DNA of 61,958 bases from an uncultured Collinsella sp. (GCA_900541205.1 UQIV01000015.1:1-61958); one strand, 5' to 3'. Positions 8,922 through 18,321 are shown, numbered from the stretch's first letter. The notes: a model not told the origin generated them from the sequence alone. Program-made: numbers and translations.

Positions 8922-10743
8922 GGCGCTCACCCCCTTCCAAGGGCGATCCTCCGGGGACGGAGGAAAACGGATCATTCGCGCAACCATCGTCGCTGCCGTC
9001 GCCGGCGTCCGCGTTCCCCGCAAACTCCATCTGCGAGGCGTAAATCTCCTGGTAGATGTTGTCGCCCGCCAGCAGTTCCTCGTGCGTGCCCACGCCGTGG
9101 ACACGACCGTCGTCCAGCACCACAATGCGATCAGCATCCATAACGCTCGCGATGCGCTGGGCGATGATAAGCACGGTCGTATCGGGGATCTGAGCGATGT
9201 GCTCGCGAATCTTTGCGTCGGTCGCCATATCGACCGCGCTGGTGGAGTCATCAAAAATGAGCACGCGCGGATGCTTGAGCAGCGTGCGCGCGATGCACAG
9301 GCGTTGCTTCTGGCCACCCGAAACACCAGCGCCGCCTTGGCCCAACTCGCCGTCCAGCCCGCCGATGCGATCGAGGAACTCGTCCACGCACGCCGCGCGG
9401 CAAGCCGCGAGGAGTTCATCGTCCGACGCCTGCGGATTGCCCCACTGTAGGTTCTCGCGCACGGTACCCGTAAACAGCACATTCTTTTGCAGCACAATGC
9501 CCACAGCGTCGCGCAAGGCGGCGAGGTCGTAGTCGCGCACGTCGCGTCCGCCCACAAGCACGGCGCCTTCGGTGGCGTCGTACAGGCGCGCAATCAGCTG
9601 CACAAGCGAGCTCTTGCCCGAGCCCGTGCCGCCGAGGATGCCCACCGTCGAGCCGCTCTCGATGCGAAGGTCGATATGCTCGAGCACATCCTCGGCTGCA
9701 TCCGCGCGGTATTTAAAGGAAACGTCGCGGAACTCGATACTGCCGTCCGCTGGCGCCGCAGTCGCGAGGTCTCCCGCAGGGTTGGCGATAAAGGGCTCCT
9801 CATCGAGCACCTCGGCGATACGGCCCACACTCGTAAGAGCGCGCGTGAGCAGCAAAAACACGTTGGAAATCATCATGAGCGAATTCATGATCAGCAGCAC
9901 GTAGCTCATAAAGCCCGTGAGCGAGCCCACGCCCAGCTTGCCGGCGAGAATCATGCGGCCGCCAATCCACAGGATGGAGAGCGCAGCCACGTACATCGAC
10001 AGCTGAAACACCGGCAGGTTGAGCACCGCGCTGCCAAAGGTCTTTGTCGCAGTGCGCGCGAGCTCGGTATTGACGGTGTCGAACTTGGCCTCCTCGTGCT
10101 CGGCACGCACATACGCCTTGACGGCACGCACGGCGGTGAGGTCTTCCTGTACCACGCCGTTGAGGTGGTCCATCGAGGTCTGGAGTTGGCGGTAGAGCGG
10201 ACTGACGCGATAGGTGATGACGCCCAGTACGATTGCCAGCACGGGCAAGATGATCGCAAAGACGGTGGCGAGCGGGCGCGACAGCATCAGCGCGTAGATA
10301 AGGCCGACGATAAGCGTCACCGGGCCGCGCACCATAGGGCGAAAGCCGTTGCCCACAGCATTTTGGATAACGGTGATGTCCGTGGTCATGCGGGTGACGA
10401 GCGAGCTGGCGTCGTAGTTGTCCAGGTTGCCAAAGGCGAGCGTTTGAATCTTTTTGTACTCGGCCTCGCGCAGGTTAGCGCCTAGGCCCGAGGCAACGCG
10501 GGCGGACGTGCGGGCATAACCCAAGCCCAGTACCAGCGAAAGCGCAGCGCACACCAACATGTACGCGCCCTGCAGCAGCATGTAGTTGATATCACCCGCA
10601 GGCACGCCCACATCGATGATGTTGGCCATGATGACCGGGATAAACAGCTCGAGCACCGTCTCGACCGAGACAAAGGACACGCCGAGGATGGCATCGCGAC
10701 GGTATGCCCCTAGATAAGAAAACAGTATTTTGAGATTGCGCAC
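8914..10743 (-). CDS. ABC exporter subunit, degenerate Walker B half
   Basis: This 609-aa half-transporter has six membrane helices followed by an ATPase domain. Walker A is GGTGSGKSS, the signature is SGGQKQR and Walker B reads VLIFDDSTSAVD. Asp replaces the catalytic Glu, the mark of the non-hydrolysing site in heterodimeric exporters. Together with the overlapping downstream gene it forms one heterodimer. Translation starts at GTG with GGGGG about ten bases upstream. It is divergent from the MATE gene across 259 bp. Confidence 0.9.
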   Translation of the reverse strand: MRNLKILFSYLGAYRRDAILGVSFVSVETVLELFIPVIMANIIDVGVPAGDINYMLLQGAYMLVCAALSLVLGLGYARTSARVASGLGANLREAEYKKIQTLAFGNLDNYDASSLVTRMTTDITVIQNAVGNGFRPMVRGPVTLIVGLIYALMLSRPLATVFAIILPVLAIVLGVITYRVSPLYRQLQTSMDHLNGVVQEDLTAVRAVKAYVRAEHEEAKFDTVNTELARTATKTFGSAVLNLPVFQLSMYVAALSILWIGGRMILAGKLGVGSLTGFMSYVLLIMNSLMMISNVFLLLTRALTSVGRIAEVLDEEPFIANPAGDLATAAPADGSIEFRDVSFKYRADAAEDVLEHIDLRIESGSTVGILGGTGSGKSSLVQLIARLYDATEGAVLVGGRDVRDYDLAALRDAVGIVLQKNVLFTGTVRENLQWGNPQASDDELLAACRAACVDEFLDRIGGLDGELGQGGAGVSGGQKQRLCIARTLLKHPRVLIFDDSTSAVDMATDAKIREHIAQIPDTTVLIIAQRIASVMDADRIVVLDDGRVHGVGTHEELLAGDNIYQEIYASQMEFAGNADAGDGSDDGCANDPFSSVPGGSPLEGGERHA

Positions 10744-10931
10744 GCAGGTTCAACCCCCATCAAACGTTGTTCGCAAACGCACGTATTATTGCGCGCCGAA
10801 TAATGGTGTCAAGTATTCCGAAATCGTTTTCTGCAAGGTTAACGCCGGCGGCGAGTTCTCGTGACGTGTGTCCATATTCACTCGGAATAATGGTGCGCGT
10901 GACTTTTTTCGTCCCACTGTCGACACAAACC

Positions 10932-10967
10932 TTGACTCTACAATCGTTGTAGGGTTTTCACTACACT
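10932..10967 (+). promoter_or_regulatory. MerR-type promoter of the MATE gene
   Basis: TTGACT at 10932-10937 is followed by the dyad CTACAAT-C-GTTGTAG (10938-10952). A weak -10-like TTCACT lies at 10957-10962, giving a 19-bp spacer with the dyad inside it. That overlong, dyad-filled spacer is the hallmark of promoters activated by MerR-family regulators, and a BmrR-like gene is the next gene downstream of the MATE gene. Confidence 0.7.
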
Positions 10968-11002
10968 GGTAGCTAAACGAACCCAGCCAGAAAGCCCCGC
11001 CC

Positions 11003-12349
11003 ATGGAACACGACCTCACACGTGGCAATGTCCTTAAGACCATCGCGGTCTTTGCCCTGCCTTATATGCTCTCGTACTTTTTGCAGATGCTCTACGGCAT
11101 GGCCGACCTGTACATGATGGGGCAGTTTAGCGGCGCCGCCGGCATCACCGCCGTGGCAAATGGCGCGCAGACGCTCTATATGATCACCGTGGCGCTCGTG
11201 GGCCTGGCCATGGGAACCACGGTGGTCGTCGGCCACGCCGTGGGCTCACGCCGCTTCGACCGCGCCGAGACCGCCATCGGCAACACCATCACGCTCTTTA
11301 TGGGCGTCTCGCTGGTGCTGGCCGCCATCCTGCTTGCACTGTGCCCGCAAATTGTGGCGCTCATTGGCACGCCGGCCGAGGCGGTCGAAGGCACCGCCGC
11401 CTACCTGCGCATCTGCTTTGTCGGCATTCCCTTTATCGCCGCGTACAACATTCTTTCGGCCATCTTTCGCGGGCTGGGCGATTCGCGCTCGCCCATGTAC
11501 GTGATCGGCGTGGCATGCATCATCAACATCGCACTCGACTTTCTATTTATCGGCCACATGGGGCTCGGCCCCGTGGGCGCGGCGCTCGGCACGGTGACCG
11601 CCCAGACGGCCAGTGTTGCCCTCGCGCTCGTGTGGCTCAAGAGCCGCCGCACGAACATCCACGTAAAGCGCAGCGACCTGCGCCCCCAGCCCGAGGTGCT
11701 CGGCAGCATTCTTAAAATCGGCGTGCCCGTGGCCGTGCAGGACGGCTGCATCCAGGTGGCGTTTATGTTTATCACCGTTATCGCCAACCACCGAGGGCTC
11801 GTCGACGCCGCCGCCGTGGGCCTGGTCGAGAAGATGATCAGCTTTTTATTCATTGTGCCGAGTTCCATGGGCGCCACCGTCAGCGCACTCACGGCGCAAA
11901 ACGCCGGCGCGGGCAAGGGCGATCGCGCGCGTCAGGTGCTCAAGGACGCTATGACGATCTCGGTGGTGTACGGCTGCCTGATCACGGTGCTGATGTGGCT
12001 GGTGGCACCGGCGTTTATCGGCTTTTTTGCCAAGGACCCTGCAGTAGTCGCGGCCGGTACCGGCTATATGCGCAGTTATATTTTCGACGCGATTTTTGCC
12101 GGCATCCACATTTGCTTTAGCGGCTTTTTCGCTGCATACGGCAAGAGCTACATCGGCTTTGCGCACAACGTGCTGGCCGTGGCGCTCATTCGCGTGCCGG
12201 GCGCGTGGCTGCTGTCGAACGCCTATTCCAACACGCTGTTTCCCATGGGCATCGCTTCGCCGTGCGGATCGATTTTGTCGGCAGTCATCTGTGTTGTCGC
12301 GTTTACCGTGCTCAACCGGCGCGGGGCTTTTGACAAGTTAGTGGCGTAG
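11003..12349 (+). CDS. MATE family efflux transporter
   Basis: This 448-aa inner-membrane protein has about twelve helices in two homologous halves and is a multidrug/toxin antiporter of the NorM/DinF-like MATE class. The opening LTRGNVLKTIAVFALP and the QMLYGMADLYMMGQF helix are typical. Conserved GLGDSRSPMY and AVQDGCIQ segments mark the ends of the halves. It is followed after 56 bp by a MerR regulator with an effector-binding domain, and a MerR-type promoter precedes it. The pair therefore looks like a self-contained drug-responsive efflux unit. Confidence 0.92.
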   Translation: MEHDLTRGNVLKTIAVFALPYMLSYFLQMLYGMADLYMMGQFSGAAGITAVANGAQTLYMITVALVGLAMGTTVVVGHAVGSRRFDRAETAIGNTITLFMGVSLVLAAILLALCPQIVALIGTPAEAVEGTAAYLRICFVGIPFIAAYNILSAIFRGLGDSRSPMYVIGVACIINIALDFLFIGHMGLGPVGAALGTVTAQTASVALALVWLKSRRTNIHVKRSDLRPQPEVLGSILKIGVPVAVQDGCIQVAFMFITVIANHRGLVDAAAVGLVEKMISFLFIVPSSMGATVSALTAQNAGAGKGDRARQVLKDAMTISVVYGCLITVLMWLVAPAFIGFFAKDPAVVAAGTGYMRSYIFDAIFAGIHICFSGFFAAYGKSYIGFAHNVLAVALIRVPGAWLLSNAYSNTLFPMGIASPCGSILSAVICVVAFTVLNRRGAFDKLVA

Positions 12350-12405
12350 CGGGGCGACGCAAGCTTGGCGCCCCTCCCCTGCTTTTTACCGAAAGGAACG
12401 GTCCT

Positions 12406-13254
12406 GTGACCGACATGCCAAGTGAACATACTGAGGGCCTGCTCCGCATTGGCGAGGTGGCACGCCTGTTTAACCTGAGCGTGGGTACGCTACGTCATTA
12501 CGAGCAGATGGGCTTGCTGGACCCGGCGCGCATCGATCCGGCGAGTGGGTACCGCTACTACGGATCGCGGCAGCTCTCCACCCTCAACACCATCAGCCAC
12601 CTGCGTGTTCTTGACTTGCCGTTGGCGCAGATCCGCGAGTTTGTGACCACGCGCGACGTGGACCTTATGCAGCGGCAGCTGGCTCAGCAACAGGAGCTCA
12701 TCGAGCGCAAGCGCCGCGAGCTGGAGCGCGTGTCGCGCAAGATCGATAACCGGCTTGCGCTGCTCCACGATGCCTTGAACACCGAGCTCGACACCATTTG
12801 CACAATCGATGCGCCCGAGCTTCGCTGCGCCGTATTGCGCGAACGCGTCAACCCTACCGACGCCTATGCGCTGGAGTGGCAGATTCGTCAACTGCAGAAG
12901 GGCCAGCACGAGACCTTTGTCTTCCTGGGCAACTTGGGCGTTGGGATTAGCGCCGAGCGCCTGGCCGCCAGCGACTTTGACGGCTACGACGAGGTCTTTT
13001 TGCTGCTCGATGACACCGATAAGTACTTGGGCGACGTCGAGACGCGGCCCGCCGCGCACTGCCTGACCATAAGCTTCCGCGGCACACACGGGCAAGCGGG
13101 CCCGCGCTATAAGCAGCTGCTCGGCTATATGCGCGAACACGGGCTGTCCCCCGCTGGCCCCTCACGCGAGATTGCCCTCATCGACGACATCATCAGCGAC
13201 GACCCCGCGACCTACGTGACACAGATCACGGTGCCGGTTTCCCCAGCAAAGTAA
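12406..13254 (+). CDS. MerR-family regulator with GyrI-like effector domain
   Basis: This 282-aa cytoplasmic activator has an N-terminal MerR winged helix (RIGEVARLFNLSVGTLRHYEQMGLLDP, ~12-38). A coiled coil follows at about 85-130, then a C-terminal GyrI/BmrR-like ligand-binding domain of ~150 residues. Translation probably begins at GTG 12406, eight bases after AAAGGA. By analogy to BmrR it should bind cationic drugs and activate the dyad promoter ahead of the MATE gene, and so its own operon. A strong hairpin terminator follows. Confidence 0.88.
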   Translation: MTDMPSEHTEGLLRIGEVARLFNLSVGTLRHYEQMGLLDPARIDPASGYRYYGSRQLSTLNTISHLRVLDLPLAQIREFVTTRDVDLMQRQLAQQQELIERKRRELERVSRKIDNRLALLHDALNTELDTICTIDAPELRCAVLRERVNPTDAYALEWQIRQLQKGQHETFVFLGNLGVGISAERLAASDFDGYDEVFLLLDDTDKYLGDVETRPAAHCLTISFRGTHGQAGPRYKQLLGYMREHGLSPAGPSREIALIDDIISDDPATYVTQITVPVSPAK

Positions 13255-13294
13255 GAACCGCCCGGAAGGCATCATGCTTCCCGGGCGGTTCTTC
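13253..13294. terminator. Bidirectional terminator, merR / ligA
   Basis: GAACCGCCCGG-AAG...CTTCCCGGGCGGTTC forms a stem of about 13 bp between the convergent merR and ligA genes. AAGAA on the left and TTCTTC on the right fit termination from either side. Confidence 0.85.
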
Positions 13295-13312
13295 AATTAG
13301 GCTATCAATGCG

Positions 13313-15541
13313 CTAAGCCTGGAGCACCTGACCAGTAGCCAAGATCTGCTCGAGCGCGTCCTCATCCAGCACAGGCACACCCAGCTGCTCAGCCTTGGTG
13401 AGCTTGGAGCCCGCTTTGGGGCCGGCGACCAGATAGCTCGTCTTCTTCGACACGCTGCCCGAAACCTTGGCGCCGAGCACCTTGAGCGCCGCGCCCGCCT
13501 CATCGCGCGTGCGGTTGACGAGCGTGCCGGTGAGCACGAAGGTCAGACCCGCGAGTGGCTGTGCGTCGGCGAGCTCGCCTGCCACGCCAGCGTCGGCTGC
13601 GGCCTGCGCGTGCGCGGCGCCCAAATCGACCTCGAGCGACAGGCCCGCCTGACGCAGACGCTCCAGCACGGCAAGGTTCTCGGGCACGGCCAGGAACTGC
13701 TTGACGCTCGCCGCAATCTTGGGACCGATGCCCTCGCACTCGGCGATGTCCTCTTCGCTCGCCAAGATGAGCTTGTCGATCGACAGGAATCGCTCGGCGA
13801 TGACCTCGCCCACGCTCTTACCCACATGGCGGATACCCAGAGCAAACAGCGCGCGACCGAGCGGCTGGCTCTTGGACTTGTTGAGCTCGGCGATGATTTT
13901 CTCAGCCGTCTTGAGGCCTACCGGAATGGGATCGCCCTTCTTGACGCCCTTCTTGCTGTTGGAGCTGGCGTACACGCGCCCCGTGTCCAGGCCGGCGATA
14001 TCGTCGACCGTGAGCTGGTAGAAGTCCGCGACGTCGTGAATCAGCCCGGCGGCGATCATCTTGTCGACAATCTCGTCGCCTAGGCCGTCGACGTCCATGC
14101 AGCCGCGGCTCACCCAGTGGAGCAGGCGCTCCTTGAGCTGCGCGGGACAGTCGATGGAGACGCAGCGGTAAGCGACCTCGCCGTCCTCGTGGACCACGGG
14201 GCTGCCGCACACGGGGCAGACCTCGGGCATGTGCCAGTCGACCGAATCGGCCGGGCGCTTATCGAGCACCGGGCCCACGACCTCGGGGATTACGTCGCCT
14301 GCCTTGTGCACGATGATGGTATCGCCCTCGCGCACGTTTTTGCGGCGAATCTCGTCGATGTTGTGCAGCGTGGCGCGCGCGATGGTGGAGCCGGCAACCG
14401 TCACCGGGTCGAACTCGGCGACTGGCGTGAGCACACCGGTGCGGCCCACCTGGATGCGAATTTCGCGCAGGACGGTCTGCTTTTCCTCGGGCGGGAACTT
14501 AAAGGCAATGGCCCAGCGCGGTGCGCGGGCGGTAAAGCCCAGGTCAAGCTGCTGCTGGAAGCTGTCGACCTTTACGACCACGCCGTCGATGTCGTAGTCC
14601 AGGTCACCGCGATGCTCGAGGGCCTGGGCGCAGAACTCGTGGACCTCGGCGGGCGTGGCGCAGCGTGCCACGTTGGGGTTGACGCTAAAGCCGGCGCTGC
14701 GCAGCCAGTCGAGAAACTCGCGCTGGCTGTGGACGTGCAGCGGGTCGGTATCGGCGATGGCATAGATAAAGGTGGCCAGGTCGCGGCGAGCCGTGACCTT
14801 GGGGTCCTTTTGGCGCAGGCTGCCGGCGGCGGCGTTGCGCGGGTTGGCGAAGGGGTCGCGACCCTCGACATCGGCCTCTTCATTCAGGCGCACAAAGCTG
14901 CCCTTGGGCATGTAGACCTCGCCGCGTACCTCGATGGTGCGCTCGCGGTCGGCGCCCATGTGGGCGAGCGCCGGCTCGGACAGATGCATGGGCACGTCCT
15001 TGATGGTGCGGACGTTGAGCGATACGTCCTCGCCCGTGGCGCCATCGCCACGTGTGGCCGCACGTACGAAGGTACCGTTTTGGTAGGTAAGGGCCACGCC
15101 CAGGCCGTCGATCTTGAGCTCGCAGGTATAGGTGACGCTGCCGGCACCAAGCGCGTCCTCGGTGCGCTGGAGCCATGCGTCGAGTTCGTCCAGATCCATA
15201 GCATCGTCCATGGAATACATGCGCGCCATGTGCGTGACCGGCGTAAACTGCTCGCTCACGTAGCCACCCACGCGCTGGGTATAGCTGTCGGGCGTCACCA
15301 GATCGGGGTAGGTCGTCTCGATTTCCTGCAGCTCAACGAGCATTTTGTCGAATGCGGCATCCGTGATCTCGGGCGCATCGAGCATGTAGTAGCGATAGGC
15401 GTGGTAGTCGAGCTCGTGGCGCAGCTCGGCCGCACGCGCTGCCGCCTGGGCACGGGCATCGGTCGGTGCAGCGGCATCCGTGCTCGCGGGCGTTTCGGTA
15501 TCGATGTCCACGCCGTCACCAAACAGGCTCGATTGCTCCAT
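13313..15541 (-). CDS. ligA: NAD-dependent DNA ligase LigA
   Basis: This 742-aa replication and repair ligase seals nicks using NAD+. The adenylation lysine is in CELKIDGLGVAL (~133-145). The OB-fold and DGVVVKVD follow. The zinc finger is CPVCGSPVV...CVSIDCPAQ (~430-460). Helix-hairpin-helix repeats come next, and a C-terminal BRCT domain (LAGLTFVLTGTLVNRTRDEAG). The length is slightly above the usual ~670 because of an Ala-rich N-terminal tail and a linker before BRCT. AAGGAG precedes the ATG. Confidence 0.97.
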   Translation of the reverse strand: MEQSSLFGDGVDIDTETPASTDAAAPTDARAQAAARAAELRHELDYHAYRYYMLDAPEITDAAFDKMLVELQEIETTYPDLVTPDSYTQRVGGYVSEQFTPVTHMARMYSMDDAMDLDELDAWLQRTEDALGAGSVTYTCELKIDGLGVALTYQNGTFVRAATRGDGATGEDVSLNVRTIKDVPMHLSEPALAHMGADRERTIEVRGEVYMPKGSFVRLNEEADVEGRDPFANPRNAAAGSLRQKDPKVTARRDLATFIYAIADTDPLHVHSQREFLDWLRSAGFSVNPNVARCATPAEVHEFCAQALEHRGDLDYDIDGVVVKVDSFQQQLDLGFTARAPRWAIAFKFPPEEKQTVLREIRIQVGRTGVLTPVAEFDPVTVAGSTIARATLHNIDEIRRKNVREGDTIIVHKAGDVIPEVVGPVLDKRPADSVDWHMPEVCPVCGSPVVHEDGEVAYRCVSIDCPAQLKERLLHWVSRGCMDVDGLGDEIVDKMIAAGLIHDVADFYQLTVDDIAGLDTGRVYASSNSKKGVKKGDPIPVGLKTAEKIIAELNKSKSQPLGRALFALGIRHVGKSVGEVIAERFLSIDKLILASEEDIAECEGIGPKIAASVKQFLAVPENLAVLERLRQAGLSLEVDLGAAHAQAAADAGVAGELADAQPLAGLTFVLTGTLVNRTRDEAGAALKVLGAKVSGSVSKKTSYLVAGPKAGSKLTKAEQLGVPVLDEDALEQILATGQVLQA

Positions 15542-15650
15542 AGCGGCACTCCTTCGCTCGATTTCAAACGGATATTAGAGTACCACCGGTCGCAATGAGG
15601 CCGGATAGCCCTTTCAAACCGCACCGAATCGGCAGCCGACGGACTGGGGC

Positions 15651-15851
15651 GGACAGTTAGTTCAGATACGTATAATTCTGCGAGCCGGATCAAGCCCAAA
15701 TGGCACCATTTCGCTCCATTTGGTCGTCTCGGAGCAGTACGATCGGCTTATTTCTCCTTCCGAGCACCCATCCGAGCCTTATTTCCATTCCAAAACAGCT
15801 CAAAACGCATCCCAGACTGTCCAGATTTATACGTATCTGAACTAACTGTCC
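15651..15851. mobile_element. MITE-like element with 25-bp terminal inverted repeats
   Basis: The arms at 15651-15675 and 15827-15851 are perfect inverted repeats of 25 bp, beginning GGACAGTTAGTTCAGATACG. They enclose about 151 bp with no coding capacity. An inner hairpin, CAAATGG...CCATTTG, lies near 15698-15722. The size, long perfect termini and lack of an ORF suggest a non-autonomous miniature inverted-repeat element. I see no clear target-site duplication. It occupies the gap between the ligA start and the htrA terminator. Confidence 0.7.
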
Positions 15852-15923
15852 AGGCCCTTCCGAACCAAGCTCCTCGCCAGCTCAAAATGATCCGTTTTCC
15901 TCCGTCCCCAAGGGATCAGTATG

Positions 15924-15965
15924 AAAAGAGGGGGCTGCCCCGCGTTGGCGGAACAGCCCCCCTCT
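15924..15965 (-). terminator. htrA terminator
   Basis: GAGGGGGGCTG...CAGCCCCCCTC forms a strong GC stem just past the htrA stop codon on the minus strand, followed by TTTTCATAC on that strand. Confidence 0.8.
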
Positions 15966-15991
15966 GGCATCGGTGTGTGCGATACAGCTCG

Positions 15992-17452
15992 TTAGAAACC
16001 CTGACCGTAGCCTTGACCCTGGCCCTGCTGGCCTAACAGCTCCTCCAGGTACCGGCGCAGCTGCTCGTCGGTAATACCGCCGTTGCCAGTGTCAGTCGCG
16101 CTGTCGTCCTGCTGCTGGTTCTGCAGTTCCTCATCGGAGCCCAGCTCGACGGTGACCTTCTTCTCTTCCTTGCCGCGCATAAGCGTGATCTCGACCTTCT
16201 CGCCCACCTCGTGGCTGCGCAGCGCGATGATCAGGCCATCGGCGCTCGTGATCTCATCGTCGCCCAGCTTGGTGATGACGTCGCCCTCCTGAATGCCGGC
16301 CTTGGCGGCGGGACCGTCCTCGACGACGCTCGCCACATACGCGCCGCTATCGGTGCTCAGCTTGCTGGTGCGGGCGTTGAGCGCATTGACGCTTGAAAGC
16401 GTAGCGCCCATGTACGGATGCACCGGCGTCTTGCCGTCGATGATCTGGTCGGCAATGTTCTTGGCATAGTTGACCGGAATGGCAAAGCCCACGCCCGAGC
16501 TGGAGCCCGAGTAGCTCTCGATGAGCGAGTTGATACCCACAAGCTCGCCATTGTCGTTGACGAGCGCGCCGCCGGAGTTGCCCGGGTTGATGGCGGCATC
16601 GGTCTGGATCATGTTGGCATAGATGGTGTTACCACTGGTAGAGCTCATGGCCGTGGAGCGGTACAGCGCCGAGACGATGCCCGTGGAGACAGACTGCTCG
16701 TTGCCGAACGGCGAGCCGATGGCCATAACCCACTCGCCCACGTTGAGCTTGGAGGAATCACCGATCTCAATCGGCGTGAGCTTGGAGGCATCGGCATCCT
16801 TGAGCTTGATGACGGCCAGGTCGCTCGAAGCGTCGTTGCCCACGAACTCAGCCTCGTAGGTAGTGCCGTCATCCATGGTAACCACGTACTGGTCGTAACC
16901 ATCGACCACGTGGTTGTTGGTGAGGATGTGGCCCTCGGTATCGAGCACCACGCCCGAACCGACGCTGCCCGAGCTGTCCGACTCGTCGGCAGACTGCGAA
17001 AGCGAGCCATTCTGGCTACCGCTCGAAGTGGCGGTGATGGAAACGACGGAGGGCAGGGCCTTGGCAGAAACGGCCTCGGCCAGCGTGGCGTCCTCGGAAT
17101 CAATCGTAATCTTTTGCGTCGACGAACCCGAAGCACCCGCCGTCACGGCATTCTTGCCGCCACCGATATTGAGCGTACCGCTCATAATGAGTGCAATGAC
17201 CAGCAGGGCGCCGCAGGCACAGCCGGCAAGCGCCGTAATAAAAATCGGCAGCTTTTTGGTCTTGGTCTTGACCACCGTGTGCTTGTTTACAACCTGCTGG
17301 CTGCCCAGCGGCTTTCCGGTCTGTGTGTCGTAGGCCTGCACGTAGGGAATGTTGCTGTCGGCAGGCGTCGACTCCACCTGCACGCGCGGCTGCTGCTGGG
17401 TCTCGCCGGCGTTGCCCGCATCCTGGGGACGCTGGGAATCGTACTCGCTCAT
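15992..17452 (-). CDS. htrA: HtrA/DegP-like serine protease with PDZ domain
   Basis: This 486-aa envelope protease has a cytoplasmic N-terminal tail (~75 aa) and one membrane helix (LPIFITALAGCACGALLVIALI). A trypsin-like domain follows with His in TNNHVV, Asp in SSDLAVIKL and Ser in GNSGGAL, then a C-terminal PDZ domain. The end is Gln/Gly-rich. It handles misfolded or secreted proteins outside the membrane. The start at 17452 is preferred over an upstream ATG because AAAGGAT lies nine bases before it. A hairpin (17479-17509) sits in the leader. Confidence 0.93.
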   Translation of the reverse strand: MSEYDSQRPQDAGNAGETQQQPRVQVESTPADSNIPYVQAYDTQTGKPLGSQQVVNKHTVVKTKTKKLPIFITALAGCACGALLVIALIMSGTLNIGGGKNAVTAGASGSSTQKITIDSEDATLAEAVSAKALPSVVSITATSSGSQNGSLSQSADESDSSGSVGSGVVLDTEGHILTNNHVVDGYDQYVVTMDDGTTYEAEFVGNDASSDLAVIKLKDADASKLTPIEIGDSSKLNVGEWVMAIGSPFGNEQSVSTGIVSALYRSTAMSSTSGNTIYANMIQTDAAINPGNSGGALVNDNGELVGINSLIESYSGSSSGVGFAIPVNYAKNIADQIIDGKTPVHPYMGATLSSVNALNARTSKLSTDSGAYVASVVEDGPAAKAGIQEGDVITKLGDDEITSADGLIIALRSHEVGEKVEITLMRGKEEKKVTVELGSDEELQNQQQDDSATDTGNGGITDEQLRRYLEELLGQQGQGQGYGQGF

Positions 17453-17478
17453 AGCTGCGATCCTTTCGTCAAATAACC

Positions 17479-17509
17479 AAAGGCCCGCCAAACATGTGGC
17501 GGGCCATCA
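17479..17509 (-). promoter_or_regulatory. Hairpin in the htrA leader
   Basis: GGCCCGCCA-CATGTT-TGGCGGGCC lies only 27 bp before the htrA start codon and is followed by TTTGGTTATTT on the minus strand. It may be a terminator for upstream read-through or a control hairpin in the htrA 5' leader. Confidence 0.5.
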
Positions 17510-17620
17510 TTGTTCACGTTGAGTTGTACCCCAATATGCGGGCGTACGTGTATGAGAACGCAATCTTTTAGGAAGGCTTAAGTTCTGTTGCAGGCCCAAA
17601 AGGACCAGGCCTACGGCAAA

Positions 17621-17654
17621 ACCACCACAAAGGTGCCTGTCCCCTTTGTGGTGG
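17621..17654. repeat. Family B palindrome, copy 4
   Basis: ACCACCACAAAGGTGCCTG...CCCTTTGTGGTGG matches copies 2 and 3 almost base for base. It begins 5 bp past the stop of the winged-helix regulator and may serve as its terminator. Confidence 0.88.
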
Positions 17655-17658
17655 AAAT

Positions 17659-18321
17659 CTAGTCCTTAAACAGATAGCCCACGCCGCGGACGGTGGTGAT
17701 GTGTGCCGCGATCTGCGGGCCCACCTTGGAGCGGATGCGTCGAATGTGCACGTCGACGGTGCGCGTGCCGCCGCAGTACTCAAAGCCCCACACGCGGTGC
17801 AGCAGCACCTCGCGGCTGTAGGCACGGTTGGGGTGCGTCGCCAAAAAGCTCAGCAGCGAGTACTCCATCAGCGTCAGGTCGATAGGCTCGTTATCGAGCG
17901 TCACCTGGTAGGTGGCCAGGTTAATCTCGAGGTTATCGATGTTGAGCACATCGTCGGCGGTGACGGTCTCCTCCTCGCCCATCAGGCGCTGCGCACGAGC
18001 CTTAAGCTCGCTGGGCGTCGCCGTGGGGCATACAAAGTCGGCATGCGCGTGATTCGGCAGACGCAGGGTGCTAAGCGCCTCGTCGTCAACGATCACCAGC
18101 ATGGGGACGCCACCGCGATCATCAAGCCATTTGGCAATCTGATCGATGCGGTCACTGCGGATGCCGTCGGAGTCGAGGATCAGCAGGTCAAAGTCGTGCG
18201 CCGCAGTCGGCGAATCGGGGGTTGCCAGGCTCACCTCGACACCCAGGGTAGTCGTCAAGCTGCGGGCAAACTCGTGGAAGCGCGTCGTGCGCGCCATGAA
18301 CAGGGCACTCTTTTCGGACAT
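17659..18321 (-). CDS. OmpR-type winged-helix regulator (GlnR-like, orphan)
   Basis: This 220-aa protein has an N-terminal receiver-like domain and a C-terminal OmpR winged helix (NLATYQVTLDNEPIDLTLMEYSLLSFL...VRGVGYLF). The receiver keeps an Asp (LLILDSD) but lacks the usual acidic pair near its N-terminus, like atypical receivers that are not phosphorylated. No histidine kinase is nearby. It lies 50 bp downstream of glnA on the same strand. Actinobacterial GlnR, the nitrogen regulator, is an orphan OmpR-type protein of similar form, so a nitrogen role is plausible but inferred. The start at 18321 follows GGAGG. Confidence 0.75.
   Translation of the reverse strand: MSEKSALFMARTTRFHEFARSLTTTLGVEVSLATPDSPTAAHDFDLLILDSDGIRSDRIDQIAKWLDDRGGVPMLVIVDDEALSTLRLPNHAHADFVCPTATPSELKARAQRLMGEEETVTADDVLNIDNLEINLATYQVTLDNEPIDLTLMEYSLLSFLATHPNRAYSREVLLHRVWGFEYCGGTRTVDVHIRRIRSKVGPQIAAHITTVRGVGYLFKD

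Noticed and set aside
7044..9143. 699-aa plus-strand frame
   Set aside because: It lies opposite the two ABC exporter genes and shows no family sequence, only His/Arg/Gly-rich shadow composition.
8922..9593. N-terminal extension of the second ABC gene to 9593
   Set aside because: The extension is an out-of-frame reading of the first ABC gene's ATPase domain; a ribosome site and normal start lie at 8921.
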